NCBI RefSeq assembly: GCF_017354985.1
Contig: NZ_CP071501.1
Span: forward strand, 1,879,501 to 1,943,500
From: Shewanella cyperi
Lineage (GTDB): Bacteria > Pseudomonadota > Gammaproteobacteria > Enterobacterales > Shewanellaceae
Direction of reading: 5' to 3'
Length of the DNA: 64,000 nucleotides
Shown here: piece by piece, positions 50,348 through 60,231 of the stretch
How the letters are laid out: every line of letters starts with the position of its first letter
Numbering within the stretch: position 1 is the first letter of the stretch
The notes under the pieces: model-generated
What the model was told of the DNA's origin: nothing
The model's database searches: none
The model's input: only the letters and a program-made list of their open reading frames with translations
Position numbers and translations under genes: made by a program

Positions 50348-51146
50348 CCGGGATTTTATCCGCTATTCGCGGCAGATATTGCTGCCGGAATGCGGCGAGG
50401 CGGGGCAAGTGCGTCTGGGGCAAAGTCGCATCGCCATAGTGGGCTGTGGCGGTTTGGGCTGCTCTGTGGCCCATCAGTTGGCCGCCGCCGGAATTGGCCA
50501 CATAAGCCTGTTTGATGGCGATACGGTTGAACTGTCCAACCTGCCGAGGCAGTTGGCCTATGACGACAGGGATCTGGGCCAAGGGAAAGCGCAGGTGCTG
50601 GCCGCCAGGCTCGCTCACCAGTACCCGGGGGGCACGCTCAGCGCCGCCGGTGCCATCACTGCGGAAAACGTCGATTCTGCACTTGCTGGTAATGATTTGG
50701 TGCTCGATTGCTGCGACAACTTTGCGACCCGCCACAGGGTTAACGCAAGTTGCCAGCGTTTGAATCTGCCCCTTATCAGCGCCGCCATCAGCGGCTTTGA
50801 AGGGCAACTGCTCCTTGTTACACCCGGTGAAGGACCCTGTTACCAGTGCCTGTATCCGGAAGATACCCAAAGCGCCGGCAATTGCGCCGCCCAGGGCGTG
50901 CTGGGGCCCGCAGTGGCTGTGATGGCCTCGATGCAGGCGCTGCTGGCGCTGCAGTTGTTGCTGGGGATGGACTACGCTGCCGGGCGTCTGCTGCGTTTCA
51001 ATGGCCTAAGCCTCAGTTGGCATGAGGCCAGGCTGGAACCGGATCCCCTGTGTCCCATTTGCGCCTTAAGGCTTGGTACTTCTAAAACCCCAGACTCACA
51101 AGTTATCCCCCAAGGGAGAAAGAACCATGTTGACCATTCAGTTTAA
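50334..51146 (+). CDS. thiF: ThiS adenylyltransferase ThiF
   Basis: 270 aa. E1-like fold: nucleotide motif IVGCGGLGCSVAHQLAAAGIG, substrate loop LFDGDTVELSNLPRQ, and two zinc CxxC pairs (CYQCLYPE and CPIC). It adenylates the C-terminal glycine of ThiS for sulfur transfer. Starts within the end of thiDE, so coupled. Slightly longer than E. coli ThiF (251 aa), mainly at the C-terminus. Confidence 0.95.
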   Translation: MGLSDRDFIRYSRQILLPECGEAGQVRLGQSRIAIVGCGGLGCSVAHQLAAAGIGHISLFDGDTVELSNLPRQLAYDDRDLGQGKAQVLAARLAHQYPGGTLSAAGAITAENVDSALAGNDLVLDCCDNFATRHRVNASCQRLNLPLISAAISGFEGQLLLVTPGEGPCYQCLYPEDTQSAGNCAAQGVLGPAVAVMASMQALLALQLLLGMDYAAGRLLRFNGLSLSWHEARLEPDPLCPICALRLGTSKTPDSQVIPQGRKNHVDHSV

Positions 51147-51330
51147 CGGCGAGTCGTTGCAGTTGCCTGCGGGACTCAGCCTGGATGCCTTTCTAGAGCA
51201 TCAAGCAATCCGGCCCCAGCAGGTGGCCCTGGTGCTGAACGGTACTGTGGTGCCAAGGCATCGCTGGACGCACCTGCATCTTGCCGAGGCCGACCGCCTT
51301 GATTGCTTTGCCGCCGTGGCGGGAGGTTGA
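51127..51330 (+). CDS. thiS: Sulfur carrier protein ThiS
   Basis: 67 aa from ATG 51127. Ubiquitin-like fold ending in Gly-Gly (AAVAGG), the thiocarboxylate site. Overlaps the thiF end by 20 bp and precedes thiG by 1 bp. Confidence 0.96.
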   Translation: MLTIQFNGESLQLPAGLSLDAFLEHQAIRPQQVALVLNGTVVPRHRWTHLHLAEADRLDCFAAVAGG

Positions 51331-51331
51331 G

Positions 51332-52099
51332 ATGCTGACCATTGCCAATCAGCAATTTTCATCAAGATTGTTTAGCGGTACCGGCAAATTTGCCTCTTCG
51401 GCGCTGATGCAACAGGCCATAGCCGCCAGCGGCACCGAGCTGGTGACCCTGGCGCTCAAGCGCATCGATCTCAGCCAGGGCCGCGATGACATTTTGCAGC
51501 CGCTGCTGGAGCGGGGCGTGAAATTGTTGCCCAACACCTCAGGTGCACGCAACGCCAAGGAAGCGATACTCGCAGCGAACCTGGCGCGGGAACTGCTGGG
51601 TACTCACTGGCTGAAACTGGAGATCCACCCGGATCCCCGATATCTGATGCCCGATCCCATGGAAACCTTCGAGGCGGCAAAGGAGCTGGTGTCCCAGGGC
51701 TTTGCGGTCTTGCCCTATGTCCACGCCGATCCTGTGCTGTGCCGACGCCTGGAGGAGATTGGCTGCGCCGCCGTCATGCCGCTGGCGAGCCCCATAGGCT
51801 CCAATCAGGGGCTGGAGAGCAGGGCGTTTTTAAAGATCATCATAGAGCAGGCCAACATTCCTGTGGTGGTGGATGCCGGCATAGGTTCGCCGTCCCAGGC
51901 CTGTGAGGCGATGGAGCTTGGCGCCGACGCCGTGCTGGTCAATACCGCCATTGCCTCCAGCGCCGATCCAGTGCGTATGGCGGCGGCCTTTGCACGGGCG
52001 GTGGAGTGTGGCCGTGAGGCCTATTTGGCGGGTCTAGGCGCCCGGGGCGTTCAGGCCAGCCACACCAGCCCCCTGACCGCATTTCTGGGAGTCGAATGA
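51332..52099 (+). CDS. thiG: Thiazole synthase ThiG
   Basis: 255 aa from ATG 51332. TIM-barrel enzyme that builds the thiazole from DXP, ThiS-thiocarboxylate and dehydroglycine. Motifs: [36 protein letters not shown] (with the Schiff-base lysine) and [30 protein letters not shown]. Stop overlaps the thiH start. Confidence 0.97.
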   Translation: MLTIANQQFSSRLFSGTGKFASSALMQQAIAASGTELVTLALKRIDLSQGRDDILQPLLERGVKLLPNTSGARNAKEAILAANLARELLGTHWLKLEIHPDPRYLMPDPMETFEAAKELVSQGFAVLPYVHADPVLCRRLEEIGCAAVMPLASPIGSNQGLESRAFLKIIIEQANIPVVVDAGIGSPSQACEAMELGADAVLVNTAIASSADPVRMAAAFARAVECGREAYLAGLGARGVQASHTSPLTAFLGVE

Positions 52100-53289
52100 T
52101 GCAACTCGCCAGCGGGATAGTGGTCGCTGAGACGCAGATCGGCAAAGTCCGATTGAATGAGTACCGCCCCGAGCAACCCGGGTTTTCCAGCCACTTTGAT
52201 GCGCTTGATACGGACAGGCTGAGGCTTGGGATCTATTCGGCCACTGAGGCCGATGTGGAGCGGGCGCTCAGGCAGCCAGAGCGGCTTGAGAGCCTGATGG
52301 CGCTGCTGTCACCGGCCGCCGGGCCTTATCTGGAAACCATGGCACAGCTGAGTGTTGCCGCCACCCGCAAACGCTTTGGCGCCAACATTGGCCTGTATTT
52401 GCCGCTGTATTTGTCAAACCTCTGTGCCAACGAGTGCGATTACTGCGGCTTTACCATGGGCAACAGGATCAAACGCAAGACCCTCAATGATGAGGAATTA
52501 GCGCGGGAGATGGCCATTATCAAGGGCAGGGGCTTTGACTCTGTGCTGCTGGTGTCCGGCGAGCATGAGACCAAGGTCGGTATGGACTATTTCCGCCGAA
52601 TTTTGCCCTCGGTCAAGCAGCAATTCTCACACCTGGCCATGGAGGTGCAACCGCTGGCGGAGGGCGAATACCGCGAGTTGGTGTCTCTGGGGCTTGATGC
52701 CGTGATGGTCTACCAGGAAACCTATCAGCGCCGCACCTATGCCGCCCACCACACCCGCGGTCGCAAGTCGGACTTTAACTGGCGCCTGGATACCCCGGAC
52801 AGACTGGCCCGGGCCGGGGTCGATAAGATTGGTCTTGGCGTCTTGCTGGGGCTCGATGACTGGCGCCTGGATGCGCTGGTGATGGGCCATCATCTGCACT
52901 ATCTGGAGCGGCGCCATTGGCGCAGCCGTTACAGTATTTCCCTGCCGAGACTCAGGCCCTGTGTCGGCGGTGTACCGCCCAAGGTGGAACTGAGCGATCG
53001 CGGCCTGGTGCAGCTCATCTGTGCCTTTCGCCTGTTCAGTGAGTCACTGGATATCAGCCTGTCGACCCGTGAAAGTCCTGAGCTCAGGGATAACTTGTTT
53101 TCCCTTGGCGTGACCCAGGTCAGCGCCGGCAGTGCCACCTCGCCGGGGGGCTATGCTGCGCCCCAATCACAGCTCGACCAGTTTGAGATAAGCGATGAAC
53201 GGACCGTGGATCTGGTGGTGGCAGAGTTGCAGCTCAGGGGGCTTAATCCGGTATTCAAGGATTGGGAAAGAAGTTGGATAGCGGGATAA
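52096..53289 (+). CDS. thiH: Tyrosine lyase ThiH
   Basis: 397 aa. Radical SAM enzyme with [12 protein letters not shown] (CxxxCxxC), cleaving tyrosine to dehydroglycine and p-cresol for the thiazole. Use of ThiH rather than ThiO is common in organisms that can grow without oxygen. Last gene of the thi operon; ATG overlaps the thiG stop. Confidence 0.96.
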   Translation: MMQLASGIVVAETQIGKVRLNEYRPEQPGFSSHFDALDTDRLRLGIYSATEADVERALRQPERLESLMALLSPAAGPYLETMAQLSVAATRKRFGANIGLYLPLYLSNLCANECDYCGFTMGNRIKRKTLNDEELAREMAIIKGRGFDSVLLVSGEHETKVGMDYFRRILPSVKQQFSHLAMEVQPLAEGEYRELVSLGLDAVMVYQETYQRRTYAAHHTRGRKSDFNWRLDTPDRLARAGVDKIGLGVLLGLDDWRLDALVMGHHLHYLERRHWRSRYSISLPRLRPCVGGVPPKVELSDRGLVQLICAFRLFSESLDISLSTRESPELRDNLFSLGVTQVSAGSATSPGGYAAPQSQLDQFEISDERTVDLVVAELQLRGLNPVFKDWERSWIAG

Positions 53290-53390
53290 ACCCACAGATG
53301 CGCTTATTTTGCTGGTCTTGATGGCGGTTCTGGTTAATAATTAACCCAGACTTTTTCCCGAACCACCCAGACTCTGCGAGGAGGTGCTGT

Positions 53391-53642
53391 ATGCAGATCC
53401 CATCCGCGATCGCTTCCGGCATTAACGGTTTTAACAGTGCCCAAAACAGTCTGGCCCAGGCTACGGTCGACGTGGCCAGGCCCGAAGTACCTGCCGAACA
53501 GGCGGCGTTGCAATCGCCACCGGTGGACAAGACAGAGGCGCTGATCCAGGCCACCCAGGCCGTCACTCAGGCCGAAGCTTCCGCTGAAGTGATTGACAGG
53601 GCCGATGAGACCCTGGGAACCATAATCGATATCAGCGTGTAA
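53391..53642 (+). CDS. Small alanine-rich protein of unknown function
   Basis: 83 aa, preceded by GAGGAG. Starts MQIPSAIASGINGFNSAQ, with Ala/Gln/Glu-rich helices after it (EALIQATQAVTQAEASAEV). No signal peptide or known domain. It lies 5 bp before the SprA-like gene, which has no ribosome site of its own, so the pair is probably translationally coupled. Confidence 0.75.
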   Translation: MQIPSAIASGINGFNSAQNSLAQATVDVARPEVPAEQAALQSPPVDKTEALIQATQAVTQAEASAEVIDRADETLGTIIDISV

Positions 53643-53647
53643 TTCCC

Positions 53648-54964
53648 ATGGAACCATTGGCGCTGAACATCCCTGGCTCGGCGTCATTCGCCGCAACCCC
53701 CTTGCCGTCGACAACCGTGCGGCAAGGTGGAGCTGCAGCAACCCAATCAAACACCCCTGCGGTCATTCCCAAGCACATAAGCAAGCCTGCGCCAACCGCA
53801 GCGCCCACGGCAACCGTTTCCGAAAAAACCGTCACTCAGCAGACATTCGGAAAACCGCAAACCAATCAGTACAGCATGAATTTTGGTCCCCAATCGGCGG
53901 CGGCTATTCTCAGCCGCCAGGCAGCCAAAGAAGGGGACACAGATAACAGCGTTGCCGACAACGGAAACGCTGTTAAGCCTTTTGCCCCCGTTTTTGGCGG
54001 GCAGGGTAGCGGTGATGGTGCAGAACCTGCGGAAAGGGCGGTTGTCGATCCGTTTCAGCGATCAACACCGGCCCAGACATCACAATCAGAAGACGAAACG
54101 GCCGCTGTTTTTGCCGATGAAGCCGAAGCCGATCCTGTAAAGTCCGCTGCGGCGGCGAAGGAGCAAGCCAAACTTGCGCGAGAGCAGCAGGAAATTGAGC
54201 AACTTGAGGCCCGAGATGCTGAAGTCCGCACACACGAGCAGGCCCATGCCTCCGTGGGGGGCCAATTTGCCCGCAGTCCCAATCTGACCTTTGAGAAGGG
54301 GCCCGACGGCAAACGCTATGCCGTGGATGGCGAAGTGTCGATAGACATAGCCCCGGTGAACGGTAATCCCCAGGCCACCATCAACAAGATGCAGCAGGTG
54401 TATGCCGCCGCCATGGCGCCGGTCAATCCCTCTGCGGCGGATCTGCAGGTGGCCGCTGAGGCGCTGCGTAATATTGAAGTTGCCAAGCGTGAACTGAGGG
54501 ATGCAAGGCTGGAAGCCGCGCCGGCACCGGAGCAATTGAAGCCGCTGTATGATGCCAAGAGCGACATTGAAGAACAGCCGGAATTGGAACCCGTCAAGCC
54601 GAGTCTCGGTGGTCGCAGCGTGGATGCCGAAGGTGAACTGGTATCGTCTGCACGGGACACCAATCCTGCCTCGGAACTCATCGATACCATAATGGCCAAA
54701 GTGGCCAATGAAAGGGGCCCTTTGTTTGAGGAGCGCAGTTCCGATAATGCCGCAGTAACAGCGGCCGCGAACAGCAGTATCAATCTCAGCCCGCCCAAAG
54801 CGATTTTGGCCTATCGCAATACCCAGCAAATGGGCCAGGGTAACCCGGCGCAGCCACTGCAGGGTGAACTTGGCACCTTGGTACGGGATGAAGATCTCTT
54901 TGGCCGGGCCTTCGGCCTGGATGAACGGGTGCCTTCAAGACAGGGATTGGGCGTTAGCGTCTGA
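53648..54964 (+). CDS. SprA-related putative metalloprotease
   Basis: 438 aa. The long N-terminal half (1-160) is low-complexity and probably disordered. Residues about 165-290 hold the SprA-family core: DAEVRTHEQAHASVGGQFA, then PDGKRYAVDGEVSID and NKMQQVYAAAMAPVNPSAADLQVAA. His196-Glu197-x-x-His200 is an HExxH zinc motif. No signal peptide. The family is predicted to be proteolytic, but no substrate is known. Confidence 0.85.
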   Translation: MEPLALNIPGSASFAATPLPSTTVRQGGAAATQSNTPAVIPKHISKPAPTAAPTATVSEKTVTQQTFGKPQTNQYSMNFGPQSAAAILSRQAAKEGDTDNSVADNGNAVKPFAPVFGGQGSGDGAEPAERAVVDPFQRSTPAQTSQSEDETAAVFADEAEADPVKSAAAAKEQAKLAREQQEIEQLEARDAEVRTHEQAHASVGGQFARSPNLTFEKGPDGKRYAVDGEVSIDIAPVNGNPQATINKMQQVYAAAMAPVNPSAADLQVAAEALRNIEVAKRELRDARLEAAPAPEQLKPLYDAKSDIEEQPELEPVKPSLGGRSVDAEGELVSSARDTNPASELIDTIMAKVANERGPLFEERSSDNAAVTAAANSSINLSPPKAILAYRNTQQMGQGNPAQPLQGELGTLVRDEDLFGRAFGLDERVPSRQGLGVSV

Positions 54965-54978
54965 TTAGCCTGCACCGC

Positions 54979-55917
54979 TTAATCATTGGTTTCATCCCTT
55001 GTCTGTTCGGTCTCAACCGTTTCCTGCCCCTTGCCATGCCGCTCAAGGATCAATTGTTCCAACAGTCTGGCAGCCGGTCCCTGACGGTCACGATTGGGGA
55101 TCACCAGAGACAAGGGAACCCGTCTGGCGCTGCTGCCCTGTAATTGCAATCGCACCAATTCGCCCATTTCCAATTCCTGTTCCACCAAATGCAGCGGCAA
55201 CCAACAGAACCCCATGCCGCGCTTAAGGATGGCCAAGGCTTCGTGAAAGTTCGACAGGGTCCAGCGCTGCTCGGCCTTCAGCCAGCCAAGTTCCTTGGGG
55301 CTCTTGAGCGCCGTATCCTTGATAACCAATTGCAGGTGGCGGGCCAGCTCCTTGTCGTCCAGAGGGGCTGGCAAAGAGGCCAGCGGGTGCTGCGGAGAGC
55401 ACAGCAGTATCATCTCTATTTCGCAAAGTGGCTCGGCCAGATAGCCCTTTGGCGGCTGACCACCGCATATGGCGATGTCGACCTTGTTCTCCTGGATAAG
55501 TTCGTGGGTGCCGGTGATCACCGAATCAAGCACAGTCACCCGGGTGCCACGGCAAAGGGGCAGAAAACGGGCTAGGGCACAGACCAGGTGCTCCATGGGG
55601 TAAATGAGTTCCCGGCCCACGGTCAGGCTGGGTTCCCAGCCCTGCTCAAGATTTCCTGCCAGCTGTTCCAGCTCTCCCACCATCTGGGTCAAATGGCGGG
55701 AGCGCCTGAGCAACACTTCCCCCTGTGGCGTCAGATGGGCCTTGCGGCCGCGCACTTCCAGAAGTTCGATACCAAGCTGGTGCTGCAGTTTGGCGACCGC
55801 ATGGTTAAGGGAGGATTGGCTCTTGTTGAGTGCCTCGGCGGCCTGGGCATAGCCCCCGTGATCGACGACCGCCTGCAGAATACGCCATTGCTCCAGAGTG
55901 GATTTTGCTCGTGACAT
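54979..55917 (-). CDS. LysR-type transcriptional regulator
   Basis: 312 aa. N-terminal winged HTH (EQWRILQAVVDHGGYAQAAEALNKSQSSLNHAVAKLQHQLGIELL) and a typical co-inducer domain. A 12-bp perfect palindrome sits 43 bp upstream and may be an autoregulatory site. No divergent gene to regulate is adjacent. The charged C-terminal tail (GKGQETVETEQTRDE) is longer than usual. Ligand and targets unknown. Confidence 0.92.
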   Translation of the reverse strand: MSRAKSTLEQWRILQAVVDHGGYAQAAEALNKSQSSLNHAVAKLQHQLGIELLEVRGRKAHLTPQGEVLLRRSRHLTQMVGELEQLAGNLEQGWEPSLTVGRELIYPMEHLVCALARFLPLCRGTRVTVLDSVITGTHELIQENKVDIAICGGQPPKGYLAEPLCEIEMILLCSPQHPLASLPAPLDDKELARHLQLVIKDTALKSPKELGWLKAEQRWTLSNFHEALAILKRGMGFCWLPLHLVEQELEMGELVRLQLQGSSARRVPLSLVIPNRDRQGPAARLLEQLILERHGKGQETVETEQTRDETND

Positions 55918-55959
55918 AGCATGTGCCTTGTGTGCAACTTCATTCGATTTTTTGCAAAG

Positions 55960-55971
55960 ATCTGGCCAGAT
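55960..55971. promoter_or_regulatory. 12-bp palindrome upstream of the LysR gene
   Basis: ATCTGGCCAGAT, a perfect palindrome 43 bp from the LysR start. Possible operator; no regulator identified. Confidence 0.35.
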
Positions 55972-56043
55972 TCTGGCGTGATTCTTTCGTCAAGGCAATT
56001 GATTTTAACCTGAGACCGGGGGACTGTTGCTGCCCGGCAAACA

Positions 56044-57720
56044 TTACCTGGCCACAGTAATCGGTTGTTTATCCGTGCCGGCTATTAATCTGCTGACCAG
56101 CGCCTTGGGGGATACGTCCCCACCCAGCAGGCTCGACAGGCGCTCAGGCAATGTCCGCTGCTGTTCATTGGCGGCCAGTTCCGCAAAGGTCGCTTCGGGG
56201 GACAGCAGACAGTATTCAAGCAGGTAAGTGGCCAAACTGTCGGTCAGCAGCCTGTCATAGTAGGCCGGGCCCTCGCTGATAAGACCGGTAAACTGGTGAG
56301 CGAACGTCGCCGGCAGCGGTTTGCGGCTATCAAAGGGATTCAGCAGAGAGGTTTGGGTAGGTGCGCTGTCCTCGTCGCTGCCATAAAACGACAGCGCCTC
56401 AATGGCGCGAAAACGGTGGAGTGCGCGCTGGTAATTGGTGGCCAACTGATCCCGCTCGTCCGGCCCATCCCCCTGTTCCCGGAGTAGCCAGGCTGTTAAC
56501 CAGGCACTTGGCAAGCGGGCAAGATCGCTTTCTTCACCACCGCGATTAAGCAGGTAATGTTTGCCGCCGGCGGCGAACAATTCCAGGCACTCGGCAATGG
56601 CCCTTATCAAGGCCGCTTTCTTGCTGTAACCCGCAATAGCGGCCGGTGCCGTCAGCTGACCCTGGGCAAATTGGTGACCCACAACCGGTATGCGCAGCGG
56701 CGCGAAGCGGATTGTATTTTCCTCCCGCCAAAAGAGATCCCCCAGCAGCCGCGGGCCATGCCAAAAGCGGATAACGTGCCCCTGCAGCCACTCGGTGCGG
56801 ATCCCAAGCTGGCCAAGCACTTTGCCTATGCTGTCCAGTTCACGTTCCAGGGGAACGGGCTCGGCCTTGGTGGACTGACTGGCGGCAAGATCTCTGGCGA
56901 TATTCCAGGGAGCGGGCTGTGGGGTGTCCCCAAGACCGGTAAGAAATGCCATGGCGACAGCGGGCTGTTTCAAATAGCTGCGTGCCAAACTCAGGCTGGC
57001 GTAGTCAGAATAGCCCAGACGCCGGGCCTCCCGCTGTCGCAATGCCTTGATTTCGGTAAGCGCCATGGCGGCCAGGGTATTGTGCCTTTCCTGATAAGCA
57101 GACCAGGCCTGATAGCGGCATTGTTCATTGGTCTGCTTCAGCAGGTACCTTGCCATGCGCTTGTCTATGGAGGGGGAGATTTCGTCGTTGGTCTCGGGGA
57201 GCTGACATGCCTGATCGCTAATTTCCAGCTGGTAATCCTGACGGGCCAGCGCTTGCCGGAATCCGGCCTCGGCCAGGTGCAAGCGAACCTTGTCGTCCTC
57301 CGGCATGGGCGCCAGCGGGGCTATGGCCTGCAAGCGCCTGGCCAGGGCGGAGGACGGGCTGGTATCGCCGAGCCCGTGGAGCAAATGAGAAAAGGCTGCG
57401 GTGCCGGTCAGTTTTGCAAATTCATCGGCAAGATGCAGCTGACAGCCAAGCAACGCCTGATGGCCTTCGGCGGCCAAAGGTTGTTGCCGGTAAAACTCCA
57501 CCTGATCCAGTACGTTGTGCATACCCAGGGTGGTGCGCTCCCAGGTGGCTGCCAGTTGTTCACTGTCCTGGTCTGTCAGATCCGGCAGTGACAAACTGAT
57601 GGTTAAACATTGCTGACTCAACAGGGCGACGGGATCCAACCCCAGCGTTGACTCATTGGCCGCTGCTTGGGCCAGCGGCAAACTAAGGCCGAGCAGCAGT
57701 GCTGAAATGCTGTTTCGCAT
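56044..57720 (-). CDS. Secreted M3-family pseudopeptidase
   Basis: 558 aa from ATG 57720, overlapping the upstream gene by 38 bp. Signal peptide (MRNSISALLLGLSLPLAQA). The body follows the M3 (thimet oligopeptidase/Dcp) pattern: RYQAWSAYQERHN...LGYSDYA..., and near the end FAHQFTGLISEGPAYYDRLL, matching the family's FxHIFxGGYAAGYY. But where HEFGH is expected it reads Ala376-Glu-Cys-Leu-Glu380, and the downstream DFVELPS becomes DLARLPS, putting Arg402 at the third zinc ligand. All three metal ligands are gone, so it should not be a peptidase. A binding or scaffolding role is inferred. Confidence 0.8.
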   Translation of the reverse strand: MRNSISALLLGLSLPLAQAAANESTLGLDPVALLSQQCLTISLSLPDLTDQDSEQLAATWERTTLGMHNVLDQVEFYRQQPLAAEGHQALLGCQLHLADEFAKLTGTAAFSHLLHGLGDTSPSSALARRLQAIAPLAPMPEDDKVRLHLAEAGFRQALARQDYQLEISDQACQLPETNDEISPSIDKRMARYLLKQTNEQCRYQAWSAYQERHNTLAAMALTEIKALRQREARRLGYSDYASLSLARSYLKQPAVAMAFLTGLGDTPQPAPWNIARDLAASQSTKAEPVPLERELDSIGKVLGQLGIRTEWLQGHVIRFWHGPRLLGDLFWREENTIRFAPLRIPVVGHQFAQGQLTAPAAIAGYSKKAALIRAIAECLELFAAGGKHYLLNRGGEESDLARLPSAWLTAWLLREQGDGPDERDQLATNYQRALHRFRAIEALSFYGSDEDSAPTQTSLLNPFDSRKPLPATFAHQFTGLISEGPAYYDRLLTDSLATYLLEYCLLSPEATFAELAANEQQRTLPERLSSLLGGDVSPKALVSRLIAGTDKQPITVAR

Positions 57721-58639
57721 AACTAACCCTGTCGTCCACTGACATGCGGCAATTGCCAAGGGATTCTATGTGTTTGAGGCGTGGCAGTATGCCCTGACCA
57801 TTGGCAATTTGAATCGACAGCCCGGGACGGGCATTGAGCTCAAGCAACAGGGGGCCGCGGCGGGAATCGAGCACCATATCGGTACCCAAATAGCCCAGTT
57901 CGCACATTTCATAGGCACTGGCGGCAGTTTGCAGCAACACATCCCAGTGGGGCACCTGAATGTCGGTCAGTATATGATCCGTGTCCGGATGGCGTTCTAT
58001 TGGCTGATTGAATTGCACCGCCCGCAGGCCCTTGCCGGTGGCGATATCCAGACCGACACCGACGGCGCCCTGGTGCAGGTTGGCCTTGCCATCTGAGGCG
58101 GCGGTTGACAGGCGCAACATGCCCATCACGGGGAAGCCCTTGAAGACGATCAGACGTATGTCCGGTACGCCTTCATAGCTGTAGCCTTCGAACACGGGAT
58201 CAAACTCGATAAGCCCTTCCACCAACGCCACGTCCGGCTTGCCACCCAGGGAAAACAGACCGCTGAGAATATTGGAGACGTGTCTGTCGATGTCGGACGG
58301 AGTGATCTCGGCGCCGCTGGGTTTGAAATAGCGCCCCTGTTCCACCTTGGTGATCACCAGTATGCCCTTGCCACCTGAGCCCTTGGCGGGTTTGATCACA
58401 AAGCCCCCAAGGCCATCGACCATTTCCGGGATTTCGCTGATTTCGTGCTGCTCACGTACCACGCCAATCAGTGCCGGCACGGCCATATCGTTGGCCAGTG
58501 CCAATTGCTTGGTCATGAGTTTGTCATCCACCCGCTTGTAAAACTTACGGGGGTTATAGCGCCCTATGTAGTCGATATTGCGCTTGTTCATGTTCAGCAC
58601 ACCGGCGCGGCGCAGTTCCCAGGGCCAGGCAAAGTTCAT
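57683..58639 (-). CDS. Alpha-L-glutamate ligase-like ATP-grasp protein (RimK-related)
   Basis: 318 aa from ATG 58639, with GGGAGAATAAG directly upstream. ATP-grasp motifs are intact: VIKPAKGSGGKGI (81-93), and metal-binding Glu267 and Asn269 in LLELNARPGLS. Family TIGR02291-type, related to RimK, which adds glutamates to a protein C-terminus; the acceptor here is unknown. Lies 1 bp after the inactive-transglutaminase gene and overlaps the pseudopeptidase gene, so all three are co-translated. Confidence 0.92.
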   Translation of the reverse strand: MNFAWPWELRRAGVLNMNKRNIDYIGRYNPRKFYKRVDDKLMTKQLALANDMAVPALIGVVREQHEISEIPEMVDGLGGFVIKPAKGSGGKGILVITKVEQGRYFKPSGAEITPSDIDRHVSNILSGLFSLGGKPDVALVEGLIEFDPVFEGYSYEGVPDIRLIVFKGFPVMGMLRLSTAASDGKANLHQGAVGVGLDIATGKGLRAVQFNQPIERHPDTDHILTDIQVPHWDVLLQTAASAYEMCELGYLGTDMVLDSRRGPLLLELNARPGLSIQIANGQGILPRLKHIESLGNCRMSVDDRVSYAKQHFSTAARP

Positions 58640-58640
58640 C

Positions 58641-60146
58641 TTATTCTCCCGCAAGCGGCTTGAAGCGCTTCAATTCCAACAGGCGGTAGCCCGTGTACTG
58701 GCCCATGAGCATCACCAGGGCCAGGATCACCAGGTGAATTCCCAGGAAATTAAACACCCAATGCTGGACCCAGGCCGCGCTCATGGCGAGGTAGGCCAGG
58801 GTTGCTACCGCCAGACTGCCGCCACCTTGCAGCAGCACTTCCTTTGGTCCTTCCTCTTCCCAGAGGATCGACATACGTTCTATGGTCCAGGCGAGAATGA
58901 TCATAGGGAAGAAGGTGATGGTCAGCCCCTCGCTGAGGCCGAATTTGTACGCCAGCAGGGTGAACACACCTATGATGCCGATGACCACTATGATCACCGC
59001 GGAAATTCGCGAAATAAGCAATAGATTCAGGTGTGACAGGTAGGAGCGGATCATCAGGCCGCAGGAGACTATCAACAAAAAGCCAATCAGGCCGGTAAGC
59101 AGCGTGGTCTGGATAAAGGCCAGGGCGATCAGCACAGGCATAAAGGTGCCCGAGGTTTTGACCCCCACAATGACCCGCAAAAATACCACCACCAGCACCC
59201 CGATGGGGATAAGGAGTATGCCCTTGAACAGACTTTGCTCCTCCAGCGGCAGCTGGTAGAGAGAGAAGTCCATGCCGGTTTCGTTGCTGAGCATTTCCAT
59301 GGAGGTGGCGAGCGCTGGGCGGGTATCTTCCAACATGGAAAAACTCACCTGGGAATTGCTGCCGCCAATGACATCCAGCACAGACTCACCCTGACGGGCC
59401 CACAGCAGCAGTCTGGCATTGCGACCTTCCTTGCCGTTGGCGGGATCAAACAGGTGCCATTTACCACCGGCATACACCTCAACCATGGCAATCAGGCTTT
59501 GGTGGCGGCGCTGATCTTCCAGTCTCAGACCATCAACCTCCCGAGCCGGCACCCCTTTGCTGTGCAGCAGGGCCATAAATGCCTGGGGGGCGGTGTGATT
59601 GCCGAGCAGCAGCGCCATATTCTGGCTTGGATTGGCGGCGCTGATGGTTTTGAGCAATTGTCTGGCAAAGCCCAGATCGCTGCCGCTTTGACTCCAGGCT
59701 TCGGCAATGATTTGCTCGGCAGCACCCATTTCCGTCGCCGGCCATTGCCAGGGCGCCGGTGGCGGCGGCGTGTCGGCTTCCAGTGCCTGGTGATGGCCCG
59801 TGGGCAGCAGCACCACCTTATAGTAGAGATCCTGCCGCCCGATCGCATGACGTTTGGACCAAAGGGCGCGGCGCTCGCCATCCTGCTCGGTCAGCGACAG
59901 GCCGTAACCCGGCGAGGTGGTATTTTCCACCAGTATTTCAAAGGCGGGATCCTTGGGCAGTGCCAGCGACACTTCGGTTGGCCCGCCCTTGGCGTTAAAA
60001 CTGACTTTGGCATCGACGGCCCAGGTTTGCACCTGCTCGCCGGGCAGAAAAGGCACCCTGTGTTCCAGCCCCCGATAGATGCTGCTGGCCAAACCCAGCA
60101 GCATCAGTACGGCGACCAGGATATAAAAAGGCTTACGTGAGTGCAT
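58641..60146 (-). CDS. Inactive transglutaminase fused to seven membrane helices (UUP1-type)
   Basis: 501 aa from ATG 60146 with AGGA upstream. N-terminal signal-anchor helix (KPFYILVAVLMLLGLASSIY), then a periplasmic transglutaminase-like domain and about seven membrane helices (about 250-490). In the transglutaminase core the nucleophile position is Asn183 (GNHTAPQAFMALLHSKGVPAR) and the His position reads IAMVEV instead of HAWVEV, so it is catalytically dead; the aspartate (FDPANG) remains. Such proteins (PF14400/PF14402 type) are found next to RimK-like ligases and retropepsin-like proteins, as here. Role unknown. Confidence 0.9.
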   Translation of the reverse strand: MHSRKPFYILVAVLMLLGLASSIYRGLEHRVPFLPGEQVQTWAVDAKVSFNAKGGPTEVSLALPKDPAFEILVENTTSPGYGLSLTEQDGERRALWSKRHAIGRQDLYYKVVLLPTGHHQALEADTPPPPAPWQWPATEMGAAEQIIAEAWSQSGSDLGFARQLLKTISAANPSQNMALLLGNHTAPQAFMALLHSKGVPAREVDGLRLEDQRRHQSLIAMVEVYAGGKWHLFDPANGKEGRNARLLLWARQGESVLDVIGGSNSQVSFSMLEDTRPALATSMEMLSNETGMDFSLYQLPLEEQSLFKGILLIPIGVLVVVFLRVIVGVKTSGTFMPVLIALAFIQTTLLTGLIGFLLIVSCGLMIRSYLSHLNLLLISRISAVIIVVIGIIGVFTLLAYKFGLSEGLTITFFPMIILAWTIERMSILWEEEGPKEVLLQGGGSLAVATLAYLAMSAAWVQHWVFNFLGIHLVILALVMLMGQYTGYRLLELKRFKPLAGE

Positions 60147-60231
60147 GGCGGATCCTTGAGTGCATGGGAACTGAGCCCCGTTCGACCGGCCCCCGGGGGA
60201 CATAGGTCGTGACAAGCTTATAAACCGTGAA

